A DNA stretch of 64,000 nt from contig JAOTON010001709.1 in NCBI GenBank assembly GCA_034440635.1, positions 124,001 to 188,000 on the forward strand, given 5' to 3'. Source of the stretch: Lepas anatifera. Lineage: Eukaryota; Arthropoda; Thecostraca; Lepadidae. The position numbers were made by a program, and so were the translations under genes. Under the pieces are notes generated by a model. It was not told the origin of the DNA. It made no database searches and saw nothing but the letters and a program-made list of their open reading frames with translations. Shown in pieces: positions 10,797-22,125 of the stretch. How positions within the stretch are numbered: the stretch's first letter is position 1; each line of letters starts with the position of its first letter.

Positions 10797-11340
10797 TTAC
10801 AGTTTCAACTCGACCAAAGGGGACATAAAAATTTGTCGCTGTGCCCACCTAGTTCGACGCTGTGGAACGTGAAAGGGGACGCTCTCGAGCAGGAAGGCGG
10901 AATATATTTTGCCCACGATTATTTTTTTAATGAAGCATAAATTATATTGACACATTCTTTGCGAGAGGCTGGCAATTTCAAATAAAATTAACAAGTCGTA
11001 ATAAGAAAGCGTGGTGGAAGGCCGAGATGTATGAACGTGAGCAGCTAGTCACAGAAGAAATTTGTGCTGAATTCTGTCTAACCTTTCCAAATGAGTTTGA
11101 GCAGCCTTTCCCCAAATGACGCAACCGTAATGAAGAATGGACCGAGCATTGCCGAAATATGCTGCTAGAATTGGGTCTGTTTTCAGACTTCCCACTGCTC
11201 GGCCGGACTGGAGAAATCGTATGAGCATATCCATCGTCCTTTTTGCCTTGCTGACAATTTAATCTGTGTTTTTTAAAGGTCAGAGCCGCATGACGAAATC
11301 CATGGAGCGAAGCGGATTGAGATTTCTCAAGAGGCACTAT
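10797..11340 (-). pseudogene. LINE reverse transcriptase thumb/C-terminus relic
   Basis: In the minus-strand order, one frame gives an AKRTMDMLIRFLQSG segment, then ARSILHYGCVIWGKAAQTHL and LDRIQHKFLLWLA. This is the pattern (RSxLEYGxxVW...RIExIQxKFL) of the RT thumb region in jockey/CR1/RTE-type LINEs. A frameshift near 10985 leads into LLILFEIASLSQRMCQYNLC and a VPQRRTR segment, the usual C-terminal end. Catalytic RT motifs and endonuclease are absent, so this is a 5'-truncated dead copy. It lacks RNase H, unlike the I-clade elements in this window. Confidence 0.75.
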
Positions 11341-13399
11341 TCTGGCCGCTTGGCGATTCTGACAGTTGATGCCAGGGCTCCGGAATTGTGTAGGGTGATA
11401 GCCCTTTTACGCTAGACGCCTAAACCAAGGCCCCAAATCTAAACTCAAAATAGTTTTTGAGAAATTTTGGAACAAATGTTTTCAATTTTGTATTTTTCTC
11501 ATTTTTATTTCTTAAGCGACGAACTTAAAACTTGCCTCCTTTTGAATAAGCAACAGGAACCACCTAAGAAAAATTCGAACTTGTCTGCCAATATTTATTA
11601 CGCCAAAACGCAGTATTTCTAATAAAAGCCAAAAAAGCGATTGAAATTTGACGGCCGACTTGTAAGCTCGATAAGTCAGAGGGTACGCTTCAGTTAGTTT
11701 AAAGACAGCCACCTGGAGGCAGCTAGGTCAATTTTCTTGTGCTTAGGCATAGTTTCCAGTGAAAAACGTAAAATTCTGACCTAGTTTTTGCCATTTTGCC
11801 GGAGGACTGCATTTTTGCCCATTTATTTTGAATCCTAATATCTCGCGATCTAATGCGCCGATTTGACGATTCAATTTCAAATAATGAAAGAACATTGCTT
11901 CCCCCTGATAATAATTGGAGATGAATATCGTGATATTAAAATTCGTTGTTTCAGATGTATAAATATAATTTTAGTAGAAAACATTTTATTTGTAGTTTCT
12001 CGGTTCCGAGCACATGTCATTCACAAGGTCACAATTGACATGGCTGAATAGGAAAGTTAATTGCAGTCATTTCATTCATTTACACTACCCACTTATCTCC
12101 AACGGCTTTCGAGTAATTCATCCGAAAGGGTATTTCAATGGGCTAAATTTCTCGGAACACGTTTGCTTCTCATTATGGTTTCAAGTCCTCATAATGAATG
12201 GAAGTGGATGCAATTTGACATAAAGGTAGCTTAGGGTCGCCGATACAAGTTATTCTAGGCCAATATAATGTTTGGTTCGTCTTCTAGAAACAGCTTTGTA
12301 CCATGACTTCAGTCTGCTCTATCATAATGAAATTTTGCACTTTCTTGCGTCTGTTCTCAGTATCATGGTGCGATTGACTTAATCAGGTATATTCTATTGC
12401 ATTAAACGTTAGTGTCGATCACCGAAGGGAGACCACCCGCATATTGTTGTCTCTGGCAAACATCCCGACAGCAGTACGTCTATCTCTATGATAATTTTTA
12501 AAATATTCAGAGAATGACAGAAATAATCAAGACCTCGGTCTGTCGACGCCACGTCTAAAGGCACATTCCTAGGCTGGGTGACGTCGATGGTGGACAAACA
12601 AGCACGCGCTTTCCTTTACGGTACATATACAAAGTAAGAAGGACCAGTCTTTAAAACCAGTGGCCTATACAATATTGCATAGTGGTATGGCTTACGGTAA
12701 TACAGTGCACATGACTTATATGTCATACCCATTTACAGCCAGACTTGAAGAGGAAGCAGCAGACGAAGATCAGTCCATTAGTAATCACCACCTCACGAAT
12801 GTCCGAGCAAGTTGAAATAACACTGAACAAACCGAGATGGCAGTTACAGAACAGACTTTTGGGTGGTCGTTGATATCTTCCTGAGCTTCTAGAATTACAA
12901 AACGGCACCTGTTTTACCGATCGAGGACACGAGACGGATCATACAACGGAAGAGGTTAGAAGGGCAAGAGCACGTCCCTCATCCCCTTTTTGGAGGGGTC
13001 TGACGCTTGAATGGTCAATCTTGGATTGGCCAGGTCTTAAAAAAAACACTTCTAATCGAGAATCGACCAGTTACGGAGAGGCAACTCACTATTGAAGCCA
13101 GTACTGTTTTGTACTGTTATACTGTTACAACACTATTGTACAGTTTTTAAAACAAGATTTTACGTCAACTTTATCTGTCTCTGAAACCCGAACGAAGCCG
13201 TGTCCCACAAGAAGTCTTGAAGCGTTCTCACATATGTTGTGTAATATGTAGGAAGATGCCAGGTCGGTTGACCCCATAATTGGAGTCCTCGTTGAATCCT
13301 AGGTTAAAGGCAATTGGATCTAATACATCACAGCCCGAACTTGATTTTTGGTACATGTTGAACTTTACCTTAGGAACGGGATGAGCTAGAAGATCGAAA
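11341..13399. other. Unassigned AT-rich stretch
   Basis: No repeat terminus, RNA gene or coding sequence could be supported on either strand. Confidence 0.4.
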
Positions 13400-13537
13400 T
13401 AAAGACCAGTTTTTTTATTTAAAGATTGAGCGCCGGAGCGTCTCAGGGGAACCGATCCTGCACATTCACTGCCACTGTATGCTCCTGAGCAGCGAACCGG
13501 AGCCCAACGTTCTACCAACTGAGCTACCGAGGCGACA
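13400..13537 (-). mobile_element. tRNA-like SINE relic with A-rich tail
   Basis: The reverse complement starts GTCGCCTCGGTAGCTCAGTT. It contains a canonical A box (TAGCTCAGTTGGTAGAAC), an anticodon-arm-like stretch, a poor B-box-like GGATCGGTTCCCC and a tail TTTAAATAAAAAAAC. The spacing and the weak B box argue against a working tRNA. A SINE head or tRNA pseudogene fits better. Confidence 0.6.
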
Positions 13538-13999
13538 AACATTTGGAATATTTCCATCAAGAGCTTTCAGACTATATATAATTTATGTTCACTCAGCATG
13601 GTGTAGCTTATATATTTCTCGTGATTGCAAAAAGGGAATTGCCGTTTAGTTCATCATGTGTTCCCCTCAACAACGGGGAAGATCGTCGTTCATCCCACTC
13701 TGCTGCAATACCCAGATCGACCACCGGCCTGCCCATCGATCCCTGAAGTGAATGACGGATGATTTGGTTGAAGTTCATTGTGCCCAGTATCAAGTGAAGG
13801 TAAATGGACTTTTGGCGCAGAAGATGAAGACGGTTTCTGCACAGAATCACAGCGCACAGCAGGCATTAGACAGCGAGAAGCTATCGAACTGGGCATACCA
13901 GGTGAAATTATTCAAGGATGGATGTATTCAGGTTTGTTTTGAGCTGCAAACCATTTACGTAGGACACACTGCAATAACGATTCAGTGTATCGCCATTCG
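13538..13999. other. Unassigned stretch left of the hAT insertion
   Basis: I see no repeat termini or coding signal. The stretch ends at the octamer that became the target duplication of the next element. Confidence 0.35.
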
Positions 14000-14007
14000 G
14001 GTGGGAT

Positions 14008-16469
14008 CAGTGACCCAAAATAGGTTTTGCGCTAGGGTGTCGAATGGAAAATTTAGCTCGGAATGTATGACAAGTGAGTGAAAAATTCCCCTCAAAATGT
14101 ATGACGGAGTAAAAATTTTCTAATTTGGGTACTCAGGTGGTAAACTCTCAGAGCCCTTGTTTGAACTGAGGGATGGATATTTCCTTTAATTTTCTCAAAG
14201 TAAATACTTTTAAATCGTCCCCAAGCAGCATTGTTTGACCATTACCATGGGAAAAATTTCGGTTAAGCAGGTAAATCTTTACCAACTGAAACCCCCGGAT
14301 ACAGTCTCCAATTTTTTCAAGGAATTGGTGAATTGCCACAAATAAAAAACTTTTTGGGGGCCTCTGAGACAACCTTTGGGGGAAAGAACTCTGGGGGCCA
14401 CCAAGACTAACATTTGTGGGATGAAGATCAACTCTTGGGGGGCTTCCCTAGACCAACTCTTGTGCCCCTCATCTCCTCTCCCACACGGCCAGCTCTAAAG
14501 GGCCCCTGAGACGAAATATCGGGGCCCCCTTAGACCAACTCTGCAGAGGGGGCCTCCGAGACCGGCAGGTGGTGAAAAATGAAAAGGATTTTTTCGTGCA
14601 ATACCTAGTGCCAAAATTAATTATCTAACCATACACTGTATAGTTTTTCTGTCCGGGACAACGCCCCTCCTATACCTATGCCTATAGTTATCGGAATTTT
14701 GGAGGCCACTCCTGACCTCAATCACTGCACTTCGCATACACCTATGCTAGGGCCCAGTAGAGCCTTGGTTTACACTTAACTACACTTAGTATACACTGGC
14801 CGATACATATATACACTGGCCGTGAATAAACACTAGCCCGTGATTTTTTTTACTTTTTTCTTTTCCCTTGCCCTGTCTTTTCTTTTTTATGATACAAACC
14901 ACCTACGCAATTTTTTTCTAATTGAGCATACACACTACACCTTATCTGCATTTATTGTTCCCTCGTGTGCTCTTTTTCACATGTGGGTATGTACGTATAT
15001 GTGTGTGTGTTCCAAATATATGCATAGATATAACTAACCCAGACGAAACTACAAAATTTCTATCATGGCAATAAACTCTTCCAGACTCTTGCTTAAAGTT
15101 TTTCTCTTTATCTGTCAATTCCCCTGCTCCTCTTCACATATCTACTCACCTTTATATGAATAGGTATGCTGCTTTCTATCAATCTAATCGAAGCTACAGC
15201 CTTCTTTCTGTTGTTTCTTCCTTTCGTCTACAATCAGCCAGGCGCGGCGGGTTGCGAGAGCGTCAGATCGACTACTACTTTAAATTTCTGATCGCTTGTC
15301 GCTTCTCGGTCGCATGAGCTACATAATTTGCATTTCAAAAATTGCTGTAAATTAATTTTCTAAATCCTTATAGAATAGAAAATTATTCAACTAAAATCAC
15401 ACCAAGAGGAAGACTAACAATTTTTTGTCAATAACGAATAAGAAACCGGCCTTTCAAAAAGCCTAAAGATGCCGCTTTTGTTTACTAGATGTAAAGACGG
15501 CGATTTGGTAAGTCCACGCCGAAGACCAGCCAAACAAAAAAGTGCCGATGTTTGAAGGGTAACTGGATGCATTCTTGTTGCCCAAAAAATCATTTAATGA
15601 AAATGTAGAGTTTCAATGTATTCAAGTACCGGACAATTTCAGTTCAACTTAAATATCAGCGTATTTATGCCTAGGGTGTCGTAAGGTGTCGTGAGTGGAT
15701 TTGGGTGTCACAGGGCGTGGACGCAGCAATGAAGGGCTGATATGGATAAAAATTATTTTCTTCGCAATAAATGGTCAATTTTCTACCATACAATGTCAAA
15801 AAATATGCTGCTTAGCATACAAATTTCAAGATAATTGCTTATAACAACAAAATGACCAAAAATGGTTTTCACTATTCTCCGTACCAGAAATACAAAAACA
15901 ACTTTTCAAGGACGTAAGCCTAGAAATAATGTGCACGGATAAACTGCTTTCCAGAAATGTATCTTTCAAAGCGGTCAGGTCATTTTTTTGGCCACACAAG
16001 GCTAGGGTGTCTAATTTTCCACTCACAAATTTTGTGAGTGGTGGAATTTAGTGGCGGTGTTCACCCATTGGAACTTTCTCCGGTGGGGCAGGGGGCACTG
16101 AGCGTCTTGCCCGCGCCAGAATTTCGATTCAGTTGTTCCACTGAAATCGGTGGAGATAAGGATGGCAGGTATAATTGACCAGAAAATAGAAATCGCCAGA
16201 TTTTCTTTCAGAAAAGCGAAAGAAGCGCATAAGAGCCGAGTTAATTTGGCGATCTTCTAGTCGATTCTGCTACTCTCTTTTTCCAGTGGATGTCGGTAGA
16301 GCAGGCAATGGAACTGGCCCTTGTATTAAGTATTGTTGAGTAAAATTCAATAGTAGTAAGTATTGTTGGAAGTGAGCGGAAAATCCAGCAAACAAATATA
16401 AAAGTGAGTGGAAAATTCTGCTTGAATGGGTGCCGTTCTGCACCCAGCACTCCAGGTTTTGGGACACTG
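14008..16469 (+). mobile_element. Non-autonomous hAT transposon, copy 1 (2462 bp), exact 8-bp TSD
   Basis: The left end is CAGTGACCCAAAATAGG and the right end CCAGGTTTTGGGACACTG, inverted repeats sharing CAGTGWCCCAAAA. GGTGGGAT occurs at 14000-14007 and again at 16470-16477. The whole length aligns to 26414-28638 in direct orientation. About 240 bp (roughly 14775-15030, pyrimidine-rich with GTATGTACGTATATGTGTGTG) is present only here. The interior (14335-14580) carries several diverged units of the GGGGCC...TGAGAC satellite found at 62.9-64 kb. No transposase is encoded. Confidence 0.9.
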
Positions 16470-16523
16470 GGTGGGATAGGCAAAATTATCATGCAAAGTA
16501 AAGTCGGATCACTAAGCGCTTCT

Positions 16524-17725
16524 TTAACCCTTGCCCCGGTGGCGGGTACGAGCCACCTTCGCCCTGGTGGGGGGCTAAAAAGACCCCCCCACGATCTCAA
16601 AAACTAAGAGAGCTAGAAAAAAGCGCAAAACGGCAATCGAAAGCTCTTCGAAAATGATATCGAAAATACTTTGGTCATTTTTCTTGTCAGGTCAATATCA
16701 AGGTCACCAGAGGTCAAAATAGGTCAAAATCGCTAATATGAGGTGTACTAAGAAAACCTCATATATCTCAGAAACTATGATAGCTAGAAACATTTTTCTA
16801 ACACCATTCGAAAGCTCTTGAGATGCACTTTCATTACAGTGGCATTCATTTTCGTGTCAGGTCAAAGCCTAGGGAGCTACAGGTCACCAGATATTGGGCA
16901 TATTCTTGGGAATGCCCATAGCCACCCATGCATAAGGGCGTTTACTTTTTCGCTAATAGCTTCCAAACCAAACAAGATACAGCCATAGTTTATGCACCAT
17001 TGCAATCCTCTCGTCAATACGAATCGAATGATATATGATATTGCTATGCCAGGTCAAATTTAAGAATTTGACCTGACCCAGGTCAACGGTCTGACCCAAC
17101 TTGACCTGGTATAGTCATGATGTATATCATTTGACTTCCAGTGACTATACAAACACTTTGGTGACAAAATAAAAGCTCTATCTTATTTTATTCAAAATTT
17201 ATAGAGAAAAACACCAAAAATGCTTATTTGACCTAAGGTGACCTTTTAAAGGTCACAAGTCAAAAATTTTGGGATCAGCTCCAGAAATAGGCTAAGAGCA
17301 AGTCGCAACCGATGTTTGAAGTTGATTCCATCCATACTTACTGAGAAAAGCTCATTTCGTGATTTTCCCCATGTATTGACAATGGGGAGGTCATACTCTG
17401 CACATGACCTTAGGTCACCAATATCAAAAATCCCAGAACAAATGTTGTAGCTCCTGGTGGGCCCAATATGTGGTATGAGTTTCAACTTGATCGATTAACC
17501 CTTCTTTTAGTTATGCGGTCCTAAGTATTTTTTGAGGTGAGGTCACTTCACCTGGCCTGGTTACCTGACCTGATATGACCTTGAGCCAAAATTTTCAGGA
17601 AAGATGTAAAAATGATGAAGGAACAGCTAGACCAAGTTTGGCGGCGCTGCGCGCCGCCGTTTTTTGGTCACTTCGGAAAAACCCGAGGGGGGTCTAAAAA
17701 GACCCCCTACCCGGGCGAAGGTTAA
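16524..17725 (+). mobile_element. TTAA-flanked MITE, copy 1 (1.2 kb, AGGTCA-rich)
   Basis: It starts TTAACCCTTGCCCCGG and ends CCGGGCGAAGGTTAA, so the termini are short inverted repeats beginning at a TTAA, as in piggyBac-type elements. Just inside each end is a GGGGGCTAAAAAGACCCCC-like palindrome. The body is filled with AGGTCA/TGACCT words. The copy at 22126-23316 matches along the whole length in reverse. No ORF of note. Confidence 0.8.
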
Positions 17726-17859
17726 GCAGAGCGTAACACAGGGTACAAGTGTGGTGCAATCAATTGAATTATACCGAGCATATCACAGGCTCATTTGCGC
17801 GACACAACAATTCGAAATGATTGTTTTGAGAAATCACTAATTAAAATTAAACTCGTAAT

Positions 17860-20250
17860 TTAATAACGAGTCACATATGATTCATGTGTTCCAAAGGACA
17901 TCATACTGAGTATGGCACCCGCAGATGTTTTCCCAGAAGGATTGTGCCGCACAGGCATGGGTAGCGCAGCAGCACGTGCGTCTGAGTGCCCACTTCTTTC
18001 CCACACATCAGGCAGATGGCCACGAAGTACGCCTTGCTGCAGCAGTGAGAATAGGTAGGTGTCGGCCGGTGTCCCATCCGATTGAGGTACTGCTCCAAGC
18101 CTGCCCAGCACCCGACTTGAGACTGGCGCACCGTGACTGCGGCGTCACGATCGTGCCGAACGCCGGATGGCAGCGCGTGGTCCCGCATACTAGTTCAGTG
18201 CTAGCCGTTAGGCCAGTAGTGTTTCGCCGACCTGGAACTGTTCTCGCAAAAGGTCCTGGGGTCGGCTCCGTCGTCATCTTGTGGTAGAGCCCAAGTTTTT
18301 TTTTATCAGTGTGTCCACCAGTTAATTCCGCGGTAGCCCGCGTTGCGCTGGCATCCACTGTAGCGCTTGCAAGCACTGCATATGTATAGACGCCTCTCAT
18401 TTGACCGGATAAGAGGTCCCAGGTTCACCCTCCCATGGTAGAGCGTAAGGATAACACACTCCTGTACAGTGCCACAAGAGCGACCTGCGAGTTCAGGCGG
18501 GTGACCATTGACCCATCATTCAGTTGCTTGCGGAGTCCAGCTCCGACGCTGATTGTAGGTACTGAGTTCTGCATCGGTACTAGAACAGAGGATTCCGACA
18601 AACAAGGACGCTGGTTTCCCGCGTCTGGAGCACGATTGCCGTTCATCCACCACGGGAAACTTCCACCTCCGCGAAGCCATCCCATGACAGGTTGTTGTGT
18701 GTTGTTTTGTCCACTGGGTCCTCTAAGCAGGACCATAGCCCAGAGGCTCCCTGTAACTGAGGTAGCCTCTGGCCAAGGCGGCCACCAGGCCGTCGCCCCA
18801 CAGCTGCTCGGAGTCGATGTTTATGACTGTGGCCTGCCAGGTGCAGGCGGGTGCCGGACAAGGTGCAGGCGGGTGCAGGGACAGACATCGAACAAGCACA
18901 TACACAGGCGTGTCCGCCTCCTTCCTGCAGACGGCGTATAGCGCCGTTTGGTACCACTTAACGACACATTGCGCACAGTCCTGCGAGGGATGCTTGCCGA
19001 TCCGGTGCAGGTATCGGACTGATTTGCTCCAGTTGCCAGCTCTCAGTCGGTCCACGTCGACGACTGCATTGCAAACCTCGCCGGGTATGGGGGCGGCAGT
19101 CCACCCCCCATGATTCTTTGAAGAGGACAACCTTCCCCCACTCCTTGTTGACTGATCGCGCGAGGACCTTTGTCACGGTACGGGCGTGCATTTGGACGGT
19201 GTTCTGGGGCAGGCCAGAGGTCTCATTCACCATTGTGCCCGCCCTCTCACTGCCAGGCAGGCCGCCATGAGCGGGACCCGCTGCATGTAGACTTCCTGTC
19301 CACCTGCAGCGGAGAGGAATCACCCATATGGCCGCTCCCAGAGCTGTTATCTGTGCCGCGACACCCCAAGCGAGCAAGGAGAAGACGGCTTGGGAGTTCG
19401 TGCAGACAATGACCGGGGCCGTGAGTGGTTCTCCCCTAGGCGATTGAAGTCAGCTAGTGCGGCTCGCAGTGTGATGAGCTCCGCTCGAGTGCTGGAGCAC
19501 AGCTGGTGCACGCAACACTGGAATCTACCCGGGCGGAGGATCAGTAGGTTAGTCAAGTGTTGTTCAGCGGTCGTGCATCAGACTGAGTACGGAGCTGAGC
19601 AGTGGTCGCCCAGTCCTTCATCCAGATCAAAGAGAACGGACTCCCGAGTCAGCCGCAGCTGAGCAGTGACTCCCAACCACTTCTCCACCGCGGTATCAGC
19701 CAGGCCGGCCTTGCTCAGGACCTCTTGGCCTAACCCCACCACCCCGAGGTAGAATACAGGTGTCTCGGGGCTGTCGTGTCCACCGTGACTAGGAGCGGGT
19801 CTTCTGCGGGGAGCAATTTTGCTCAGCAAATCACGCACGTGGCCAGGACGCGACGGCGAGAGTGGACCATTGGTAGACCCGCTTCCACCATGTGTGAGCC
19901 ACAGGGGCCGACAGCAGGAAACCTGTGACCACTCTGGCTGCAACGCGGAGCTCCATCTCAACCAGCTCGACGTGGGAGGGGGATGCCACGGGCAGCCATG
20001 CCCGCACGACGAATTCCAGGTCACTTCGCACATAGTTGCTAGCAACGGACCTGAGTTGCTGCTACCGCAGACCCCACGAACGCGCTATGAGTTACGCAGT
20101 AGTGCGAGGAGTGGTCTTCTTCACATGATAGGTCGCGAAGGTCAGCAGCGAGAAGCAATGCAGCGGTGGAGTATGCAAGGGCGCCCTGACATATCCGCTG
20201 ATTGCTCCTCCGTGACAGGTGTTTCCTTGAAAGCACTTCACTAAAACAAA
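17860..20250 (-). pseudogene. GC-rich LINE relic: RT thumb, RNase H and CCHC, with a second RNase H/CCHC copy
   Basis: On the minus strand, 20030-19830 reads like an RT thumb (DLEFVVRAWLPVASPS, then ARVVTGFLLSAP). RNase H pieces follow: CSSTRAELITLRAALADF (about 19480), CTNSQAVFSLLAWG (about 19370) and GLPGSERAG (about 19250). A C-terminal segment follows: YLHRIGKHPSQDCAQC, then CRKEADTPVYVLVRC (about 19000-18900). A second, weaker series follows: LNDGSMVTRLNS (about 18500), VYTYAVLASATVDA (about 18390), and YLNRMGHRPTPTYSHC with CGKEVGTQTHVLLRY (about 18100-17990). Frameshifts separate almost every piece. GC content and codon use differ from the AT-rich flanks. The family is probably an RNase H-bearing LINE; the exact clade is not determinable. 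Confidence 0.65.
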
Positions 20251-20379
20251 ATTTGCGTTAGCAATTAACAGATATTGTCATTGGGAAGAAAACTGAACTA
20301 TTTTGACAACATGTCTACTTTAACAAGCGCATGAAAAGGGATCAGAGCCACCTTCGATTTGACGGCGGGGGGAGATACC

Positions 20380-21160
20380 CTCAAATATTGTGCCCAACCC
20401 TCGGTTAGACAGAGGCAGACAGAGACAGACGCAAAGAGGCACTAGAGTTTTAGGGTGCATCGGCTGCTAAAGCAATGTGTGGGACGTACAGACAGCCACT
20501 GACATAGACAGGTAGACAAAGAGAGACGGACGGGCCAAATAGGCTTTTAGGGTACACCGGCTGCTAGGGCAATGGGCAGGCAGGCAGGCAGAAACAGACA
20601 GAGAGAAACATACAAACATACATTGAAATTTTAAGCCTGTTGGCTGCTAAGGTTATGTGTGGGCCAGCCAGTCAGCCAGCCAGACAGACATACCGATGGA
20701 CAAAGGCAGCCAAAGGCAGATACCGACAGATATAAATAGATAGACAAAGAAAGACTGTCAGACAGCCAGGGACAGACAGATATGGCTCGACAGATTATAC
20801 ATAAATTTAGAGATAACCAGACAGACAGAAATAAATAGATACAGACAAAAACAGACCAACAGACAAAGAAATTTAAGCAGAGGGCGCGGTAGTGGAGTGG
20901 TCAGCCTAGCTGGCCGGCCCGCAGCCGACCCGAGTTTAAGGCCCAACGGCTCCCCTGAACAAAGAGCAAGCTGGCTAGCGATAAATCCTTCCAAAAGGGA
21001 AAGAGTTGGCGACGCCATATGACCCTGGCAGTTGGTGCGTCGATAAGCCCCAAAAACAATATAAAAACATACAGTCTGACAGACATAGGCAGAGAAAGAC
21101 AGCCACGCAGAAAGACCGAGACAGATAAACAGAGATACAGACATAAACACCCACACACAT
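20380..21160 (+). repeat. Degenerate CAGACAGA simple-repeat tract
   Basis: This is a long diverged tract of CAGACAGACAGAGACAG-like words with interspersed GGGCCAGCCAGTCAGCC. It contains three related blocks near 20440, 20540 and 20630 (TTTTAGGGTGCATCGGCTGCTA-like) that recur about every 95-100 bp. A SINE is inserted at 20879-21060. It grades into the pure microsatellite at 21165. Confidence 0.7.
20879..21060 (+). mobile_element. tRNA-derived SINE (same family as 6332-6513)
   Basis: It begins AGAGGGCGCGGTAGTGGAG, with an A-box-like TGGTCAGCCTAGCTGGC and a B box CCGAGTTTAAGGCCC. The conserved tail includes GAGTTGGCGACGCC, ATATGACCCTGGCAG and GGTGCGTCGATAAGCCCC. GACGC at 21011-21015 pairs with GCGTC at 21037-21041, equivalent to the hairpin at the end of the LINE at 2018-2049. 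It is inserted in the CAGACA tract; no clear duplication was seen. Confidence 0.82.
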
Positions 21161-21542
<382 letters not shown>

Positions 21543-21672
21543 GTAAAGGAAGCGACAGCTGGAGCCAGTTTAGTCTGTAATGCTGAGAGGAGGGATGGAT
21601 TCATCTGCCAAAGGGTATAGCACATCGAACTGGTGCTCAGGATCAAAACTGGACCTCCTTGACATAATAACA

Positions 21673-21855
21673 ATAACTGTTGGGACTTATTGACGCACCA
21701 ACTACCAGGGTTATATGGCATCGCCAACTCTTTCCCCGTTGGAGGGGTTTCTTGGGAGTCAAATTGCTCCTTGCACAAGGAATCTGCCGGTTCTTAAACC
21801 CGGGTCGGCCGCGTGGAAAGCCCGGTTGCTAATCACTATAATACCATGCCCACAC
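21673..21855 (-). mobile_element. tRNA-derived SINE, third copy
   Basis: The minus strand reads GGTGTGGGCATGGTATTATA, has a B box CCGGGTTTAAGAACC, and carries the family tail GAGTTGGCGATGCC, ATATAACCCTGG and GGTGCGTCAATAAG. The hairpin here is GATGC against GCGTC, still pairable through a T-G wobble. It lies 130 bp from the microsatellite. Confidence 0.8.
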
Positions 21856-21989
21856 CTCCTCGGCATCACAAAACTGGCCATCAAGTACATTGCACCTGCA
21901 GTCATACTGGAACTCTGCATCTTAGGCATCAAAACATAGCTAGACAGATTTAGGGTTGCGGGCCAAAGTACTCCAGGAAGAAGTTCATA

Positions 21990-22125
21990 ACGGGAAGAAG
22001 TTATGCCTAAAGTATGTACGTACGCAAAAGTACGTATGGCTAAAGTACGTAGAGATAAAATACGTACCTAATACGCGTCTAATAATCGTAATGGAAAAGG
22101 TTCGTATGGAAAAAGTTTGTACGGG
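21990..22125 (+). repeat. TACGTA-type short-unit array, left part
   Basis: Irregular units of about 20 bp such as AAAGTACGTATGGCTAAAG and AAAAGGTTCGTATGG. The array resumes at 23317-23460 after the TTAA MITE, and appears in inverted orientation at 24185-24375. Confidence 0.75.

Noticed and set aside
13400..13537. A functional tRNA gene on the minus strand
   Set aside because: The A box is good but the B box and acceptor pairing are poor, and an A-rich tail follows. A SINE or pseudogene is more likely.
17901..20244. Several plus-strand frames of 90-168 codons in the GC-rich block
   Set aside because: They are antisense to the LINE relic. GC-rich DNA has few stops, and no motif is visible on the plus strand.
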